Source: Dipodascopsis uninucleata var. uninucleata
Taxonomy: Eukaryota; Ascomycota; Lipomycetes; Lipomycetales; Lipomycetaceae
NCBI GenBank assembly: GCA_030568195.1
Contig: JAJLTO010000002.1
Location: forward strand, 1-64,000
Direction: 5' to 3'
DNA: 64,000 nucleotides
This document shows, one piece after another, positions 58,410 to 64,000 of the stretch. The number at the start of each line of letters is the position of its first letter. The stretch's first letter is position 1. A model generated the notes under the pieces. The model was not told the DNA's origin. It worked only from the letters and a program-made list of their open reading frames with translations, and did no database searches. The position numbers and the translations under genes were made by a program.

Positions 58410-60196
58410 TTACTCGTCATCAGGATTCAATACCTTCAAAACGCGTCTTGAGTAGTCATATTCATCTCGCAGACTGCCACGCGAGTAATTGTCGTGATAC
58501 TGCATATACATTGTTCCAGGATCAATTCGCTGGTCGACCTTAAATGCAGCAGGTGGAGGAGGTGCCCCATATTGGCCAGGAAATGTGAATGTCTTAGATC
58601 CAGAGGCAAGGTTACCCATCTGACTAGACTTTTCCGATTCACCATTAGATGCCAGCACCAAAGTTGATGTTGATCGCCGGCGGCGCTGAGGTACAAAACC
58701 GTACTTTCTAAGCGAACCACCAGCTCCTCCAATGGAAGGCGTATGAGGTGCACTATCAGTACCCTTATCGTCTTTCCGCCTCTTTCGCAGACATAATATT
58801 AAAAGAATAAGAAGGAACAGAAGGACAAGACCTACAGCCGTAAATACACCTGCCACCTTACCATGACTGTGCCAAAATGAATCGGACGACGATTTAGAAG
58901 GCGATGTGTTGGAGCTATTGTTACTAGAACTCTCAGAAGTTGAACTGACAGCCGCTGAACTTCCAGTAGACGATATTTGCTGCGTTGAAACTGTTTGAGT
59001 TATAAACATGGTTTTAGTAGCATCTGTTATAGTCTGCACAGATATAATCACACTAGCGGCTGCTGTAGAAGACATGACCGTATTTGTGTCAAGAGTCGAG
59101 GTAATCGTACTACTAGACGAGGTCTGTGTTGAAGAGGTCGACGAGATCGTCGTAGTGGAGATTGAAGTCCTAGATGAAGTGCTTGATAAGGTCGTAGATG
59201 TTGTGCTCGATGATGACACTAGGATAGATAGAAGCACGTTAGTAAAAGCAAAGAACAATACCGAATTGTACCTGACTCTAAAATATGGAATCTGTATCTC
59301 CCACTAGAAGTCAGAAATACGAATTCCACTGTTTATCAGTGCTTGGTACATATAGAAGATGTAATGATAAATAGAATGTACCATCAGATGTCGACAATAC
59401 GGACGATAAAGAGCTATCGATCATAGAGGTCGAGTCTGTAGAAGATGCACTACTACTAGTGGGAATAAAGGTAGAAGATGGTGATGAAGACGAGACAAGG
59501 GGAGTAGATGCAAATGTAGAGGTAGAGGTAGAGGTAGAGGTAGAGGTAGAAACTAGATTTGTAAGTAAACTTGTAGAAGATGCGAATGATAATAGAGCTG
59601 CATAAGAAGTAGACAAGAAAGACACTATACTACCTTTAGAAGACGTCTCAATACTAGACGTACTTGAGCTTGTCGAAGACTCAGCAGTGGTTGAGGAATC
59701 ACTGCTGACAGTCGAGCTTGGCGTGCTGAGGTAAATATATCCATAGTATCCTTTCGCTTCATTTCCACAAGGATCATCAGGATATCCTGGGCAGGAGTCG
59801 ACTGAACAGAGATCTAGAGTAACTGAATCAGCTGGTACATCGTTCGAACACCAACATTCAAAATCCTGTAAGATAGCAACGGCATATCCAGAACAGGATC
59901 CAGAGCATGCTCCGTATGACTGATATATAGAGTAAGCTAATATTAAAGAAGAAAACGTTAGCAGCTTGCGTATTAAAGCAGCGACTGTCTCTAAACTCGA
60001 TCTATCTAGCAATAAATATCCTCTCCGTAGAACAATCAAAAATCTAGAGTAGAAATTCCATTTATTTATACTTACTGCTATCGGATCCACTACCAGTGTT
60101 CGCCGACGAACATAAATTGAACTTATTCGCTCCAAGAGCTTTGTTTGCTAGTAGATTGAGGAGCACAACTACGCTAACGTGCCTACTTCCGAACAT
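58410..60196 (-). CDS. WSC-domain cell wall stress sensor
   Basis: Plasma-membrane mechanosensor feeding Rho1 and the cell wall integrity pathway. Three exons (60196-60076, 59936-59382, 59218-58410) give 494 residues. A signal peptide (MFGSRHVSVVVLLNLLANKALGA) leads to a WSC domain at about 25-110: KFNLCSSANTGSGS, YQSYGACSGSCSGYAVAILQ, ECWCSND, CPGYPDDPCG, YYGYIYL. About 200 Ser/Thr-rich residues follow, the rod of O-mannosylated sensors, partly from a GAGGTA hexamer repeat (about 59,516-59,550). One TM segment (VAGVFTAVGLVLLFLLILLILCL) then has a basic stop and a cytosolic tail ending RRVLKVLNPDDE, like the NPD motif of Wsc1-type tails. Confidence 0.9.
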
Positions 60197-62052
60197 CACG
60201 ATCGCCCTTGTAAGCTGCCTCCTGCTGTCGGTCACAGTAAGCGACTAATAAATGAATAAGAAAAGAGAAATAAATTAACGTTGAGCCCGATTGAATGTGC
60301 TCACAGTTACAAGCAGTTCTCACAATCGTTATATAAGCCTTGTATTTTATGTCGCGACAATATCAACCTTCCTGCGCAAATATCGGCGCTTTACCAAGGT
60401 AACAGCAACACCTAGCGAATGATTCTGGTAAAGCTGCACATATAATAAGCTGGCCCTTCAGTATACGCTTATTGTAGTATATTAAGTTACTAAACAATCT
60501 GAACTGCAAGCGACTGCGCGTTTGCTTGAATATCAGGACTGCCGTCTCTTTCACTCTGTATCAACAGCGAAAAAAAGGATGGAAAGAACTGAATATTCCA
60601 AGTTTCAAAGCTGATTAACTTTCACAGTATTTAGTTAACCTTCGTATTCAATGCTCCTCGTTCTTTAAACTCACCTATTATAAGTATCTGTTCCCGGTAA
60701 TAACAACTTTCGTATAAAACCAGTTGACCTACTTGGCTAACAAAAGTATTATTCGTCTGGCCTGACAAACAGAAGCTGCACCGTCTACACACCGCTAGCT
60801 GCTCTCTAAGTGAATACGCTTCCGCCGTCTCCTTGCTTGTGAGTTATGCATACAAAGGTCGCACACGTAATTGCAGATCCGGGTAAGCTCTATCATTCAC
60901 GCTAACGTGTTAATTTGACTTTGGCGTCCTGTGTTTATTATGCATCCCTAATTTGCGTTTATATTTAGCTTTCTCAAGTCGCTTTTTAGCATTCTCTACT
61001 CGGCTGTCTACAGCCAATTCACTGCAGATCTACTGCATGCCTCTGCACTTCTGCATATACCGCATTCTAATCCACGCACCCAGTGCAGTCACGTGAAATT
61101 TGCTATAAAGTTTAGGAATATCCCTATTAACGTTTAATATGTGGTGTGTGGTACTAATAGAGTTTGGAGGGAAGCTGTGAAAAGCTATAAAGTTTTTCTA
61201 GATTTCCTTCTATTGGTTTTCTATAAATTCAAATTAATGTCTAAGGGGCATACTTCGCCCTGTAATGCAATTAGGGTCTTTCCGCTCACTAAACGCAAAG
61301 AATCCACTCTTAAAGGAACTTGAGTATAAGTGAATATAGAGTATGTGAATACGATAATATGAAGGTCACTTTATTAGTCAACTGAATAATAAGAAAAGGG
61401 GGAGGCTTGGAGACGAAGAATGAGAAGCTATGTTTCCAAAGACCACGGCACTTCTCTCACAAAATGGGGCTCATTCACTAAAGGCTAAGAAATGGCATAC
61501 TAGGTCAATGTATACTCTACAGGAGGATTAACGAGGCACGTAAGTATGAGCAACAAATTACTAGATATAATAAATCAGATTTCGTGATATATAGTATCGC
61601 CCACAAATGGAGCAGTAGTAAATAAAATAGAAACAAAATCAAATCTCAATGTTTGGTCACAATATAAATGATAAGGATGATAAGGCAAGAAAGATAACGG
61701 CATGTAAACATGAAGGAACAGCAAAAAAGAGTGTAAGGGACTGCCATCATCCTCTATGAAGACATACAGTATTCTATACCGAATAAAAAATTTTTATGTT
61801 TTAGTTTTTGTTGTCATATTCCTGCAATTCAAAATCTACTGCGGCGAAAGCACACAAATTCCTTGAATATCATGACAGAAAAAAATGAACAATGTAAGGG
61901 AAATACAGAAAACTCAAAGAAAATTTTTGAGAACAAAAACTGAAATATATAGGCAATTCGACAGAAAACAGAAGAAAAGAAGGAAAGAAGGAAAAATGTA
62001 AATAAGAGTATAGAACGTGGAAGACAGAAACTAGCCCGAAAACGTTTAGCTC
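60197..62052. other. 1.9-kb intergenic region upstream of the WSC gene
   Basis: Promoter region of the WSC gene plus the vigilin 3' end. It contains a CTGCA cluster (about 61,020-61,056) and a CACGTG at 61,090-61,095. The last 500 bp is A-rich. No coding exon, tRNA or LTR match was found. Confidence 0.5.
61020..61056. promoter_or_regulatory. Cluster of CTGCA motifs
   Basis: Within about 40 bp the plus strand reads CTGCA four times (CTGCAG, CTGCATG, CTGCAC, CTGCAT), and CAGTGCAG, which gives it again on the other strand, follows at 61,081. It lies about 0.85 kb upstream of the WSC gene. A role is not known. Confidence 0.3.
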
Positions 62053-64000
62053 TTAGGTTGCTAAAGGTTTTGAAGCCCTCTTTTGATTATTGTTACGTTC
62101 CTTTTGGCTAATAGTGACTTCGGCAATTTTAGCTTTAGCTTTCTCGATGTCTTCCTGGGCACCTTCAATCTTGATTTCCGTGGTAGTATTCTGAGGTGGA
62201 ACTGTTAGAACGACACCGAATTCTTTTTCAATCGATCTTTTCGTGTTACCAGAAGGACCAATGACGTATCTGTGCTTGTCAAGTGGAACCTCAACCTTTT
62301 CCTCCACTCTTCTAGATAGAACATCGACGCGTCTCTCGATCTCCTTAATTATCTTAGCTACCACATCTTTCTTGCCCTGAACAATGATCTTGGAATCTGA
62401 CGACTCAGGAGGTGGTATTCGAATCATTCTACGCTGAGAACCACTTTGGTCACCAGCTCCAGCAATGTTCATAATTTCTCTCAATGCGAACCCTTTGTTA
62501 CCTATAAGACTCTTGTGGTACTTCTTATCAACGTCAATTGCTTGACTTGTAAACTGTTCCACCTCTTCTACAATGGCTGTAATCTTTGCCTTTGCCTTAG
62601 CAACAGAGTCTTCAGTTCCGGTCAAAACGACAGACACATTCTCCGTTTCAGTATTGTCACGACTAACATCGACCTTGGCGCCAGTATTATCCATGATCTC
62701 GTTAATATATTCACCATTTCTTCCAATCAATCGAGATAATGCCTTGCGTGGTACATCGATGGATATACTATATCCATGCTCTGCTTCATACTTATAAAGC
62801 TCCGTTAGCTCATCACGAGCTTTGGCTGCACCTTTGGATGGTCCCCGGATGACAACTTCATCCTTTGTACGCGGCATATATTCAGGTTGCTCAGCATCTT
62901 CTTCTTCTGAGCCGTTGTTACGGGGAAACAAGACTCTGACTTCGTATCTTTCTTCCAAACGACGTACAAACTTGCCCTTTTGACCAATCAAAGCAGCGTG
63001 ATAGTCATTTGGAACAGTGATGCGAATGATCGTCTCATCCTCAAGTCTCTTAGCAAGAGCCTTAATACGCTTCTCAGTTTCCAAAACATTGCTCTTAATA
63101 CCCTTGATAGTCAACGTTCCATCGTCTTCGAGATCGATTTTGACACCTAGTTCCTCTCGTAACTTGGAAATATTAGCACCACCTTTTCCAATCAATTGAG
63201 CAGAAAATTTCATCGGAAACTGAAAGTTCACTGTAAAGCTATTCAAGATCTCTTGGTTACTGGCCTCCTTTACAATCTCAGTAATGCTCTTTGTAACACG
63301 TTCAACTTCCTCTGCTGGACCACGAACAACAACACTGTCTTCTGTAAGGCCATCATTAGGCCTGTCCTTGCTCAGCCCAACCTGAACATAGATGGGTGAA
63401 TCAGGAGTGCCAATTATGGAATTGATAGTGGATCGCTTGGGACCAATAATATACTTGTGTTCGTTAACAGGGATCTTCAAGATTTTGGTCACCAGCTCAG
63501 CTTGTTTGTCTTTAATATCCTCGTAGACATCTATAGCTGCCTTCAGACTTGCTTTGATTTCAGACTCGTCCGGAGCAAAGTCATCGTCCGACTTACCATC
63601 ATAGACAAGAATAATGTCAGTGCTACCGTCAGTCTCGTCTGGAATGATCGTCTCAACGCCAAATTGCTCTTTCACCTTCTGGATGTTACGGCCCTTAAAA
63701 CCAATAATATGACGATGGATCAGAGGATCGATACCAGACAAATGAAAAACTCGTACAGGCGGAATTCCATTAACCAGATCAATGATTTCCTTGCGAGCCT
63801 TTTTAACACTTTCATTACTCTTGCCGGCAATATCATAGACTAAATCTGCAGAATTGACGTCAAAAATGTCTCTCGACTGAGGAACAAAAATCTGGACGTC
63901 GCTCTCTTTCTCGATAGCTTGAAGCTTCTTAGTGACCAAGAAATAACGCGTCAAATCTCCGGCGTGGGATCGGTTTTTTCCGTGGGACTTGGAGACATCT
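62053..64000 (-). CDS. SCP160: Vigilin-type multi-KH RNA-binding protein (5' part outside window)
   Basis: Polysome- and ER-associated RNA-binding protein of the Scp160/Vgl1/vigilin family. The reading frame is open through the right edge, so the N-terminal half is missing here. About 649 residues are visible without an intron. At least seven KH repeats can be counted from their GxxG loops in order: GFKGRNIQKVKEQFG, GPKRSTINS, GKGGANISKLREELG, GQKGKFVRRLEERY, GRNGEYINEIMDNTG, GNKGFALREIMNIAG, GPSGNTKRSIEKEFG. Several end in xxVxVPP or VDV-type strands. The C-terminus is basic (KERNNNQKRASKPLAT). In relatives of about 1,250 residues there are 13-14 KH domains, so roughly half of the protein is visible. 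Confidence 0.92.
   Translation of the reverse strand, partial: DVSKSHGKNRSHAGDLTRYFLVTKKLQAIEKESDVQIFVPQSRDIFDVNSADLVYDIAGKSNESVKKARKEIIDLVNGIPPVRVFHLSGIDPLIHRHIIGFKGRNIQKVKEQFGVETIIPDETDGSTDIILVYDGKSDDDFAPDESEIKASLKAAIDVYEDIKDKQAELVTKILKIPVNEHKYIIGPKRSTINSIIGTPDSPIYVQVGLSKDRPNDGLTEDSVVVRGPAEEVERVTKSITEIVKEASNQEILNSFTVNFQFPMKFSAQLIGKGGANISKLREELGVKIDLEDDGTLTIKGIKSNVLETEKRIKALAKRLEDETIIRITVPNDYHAALIGQKGKFVRRLEERYEVRVLFPRNNGSEEEDAEQPEYMPRTKDEVVIRGPSKGAAKARDELTELYKYEAEHGYSISIDVPRKALSRLIGRNGEYINEIMDNTGAKVDVSRDNTETENVSVVLTGTEDSVAKAKAKITAIVEEVEQFTSQAIDVDKKYHKSLIGNKGFALREIMNIAGAGDQSGSQRRMIRIPPPESSDSKIIVQGKKDVVAKIIKEIERRVDVLSRRVEEKVEVPLDKHRYVIGPSGNTKRSIEKEFGVVLTVPPQNTTTEIKIEGAQEDIEKAKAKIAEVTISQKERNNNQKRASKPLAT

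Noticed and set aside
59516-59550. GAGGTA repeat in the WSC gene as a regulatory satellite
   Set aside because: It is in frame and encodes Ser-Thr pairs of the extracellular rod.
9986-61095. CACGTG boxes in several promoters as a shared regulon
   Set aside because: About six copies in 64 kb is no more than expected from base composition, and two lie in an intron or coding sequence.
1-64000. Search for a novel defence, CRISPR or cluster system
   Set aside because: No repeats with spacers, no operon and no linked set of unknown genes; the window is ordinary fungal chromosome apart from the Copia remnants.

Overview
The window is a piece of a nuclear chromosome from an ascomycete fungus. It is AT-rich and compact, with 26 recognisable protein genes. 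Introns are short (mostly 45-75 nt) with GTAAGT/GTATGT-type donors and CTAAY/CTGAC-like branch sites. The gene content is fungal: a WSC-domain wall sensor, a But2-domain secreted protein, an NPxNWP-type DHA1 transporter, and KAP123, MAK5, OCT1 and MEF2 orthologues. Intron-rich genes next to intronless ones, together with a But2 protein and a fungal AlkB-like protein, suggest a Taphrinomycotina-like or other early-branching ascomycete lineage. The species cannot be fixed from the sequence alone.

Layout. 1-1170: a mosaic of Copia-type LTR remnants, partly as an inverted pair. 1.7-7.6 kb: thiamine pyrophosphokinase, MIA40, an unrecognised two-TM protein and the SNARE BOS1. 7.7-14.4 kb: a Ca2+-regulated mitochondrial carrier (10 exons), a possible TPX2-motif protein and the MAK5 helicase. 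14.5-24.9 kb: an MFS transporter, importin KAP123, mitochondrial intermediate peptidase OCT1 and a secreted But2-domain protein. 24.9-27.6 kb: a large stretch without genes. 27.7-35.7 kb: an RRM+R3H protein, an AlkB-like protein that seems to have lost its catalytic residues, RTF1 and the AP-3 sigma subunit. 36.0-39.5 kb: a broken Copia element. 39.8-49.9 kb: VPS17, a nine-exon HAD hydrolase, AP-3 mu, MRI1 and MEF2. 50.5-64 kb: a two-RRM protein, RPC31, a short-chain dehydrogenase, a serine racemase-like enzyme, a WSC sensor and a vigilin-type multi-KH protein that runs off the right edge.

How the genes relate. This is ordinary eukaryotic gene order without operons, but themes recur. BOS1, VPS17, AP-3 sigma and AP-3 mu act in vesicle traffic. 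MIA40, OCT1, the carrier and MEF2 act in mitochondria. MAK5, RTF1, RPC31 and several RNA-binding proteins act in gene expression. The most unusual feature is exon architecture: a 7-nt exon, two 13-nt exons, a start codon alone in its exon and possibly a 32-nt intron. All exon joins below were read by eye from splice signals, frame and family alignment; frames close in every model given. I found no clear tRNA, rRNA, CRISPR or prokaryote-type system.
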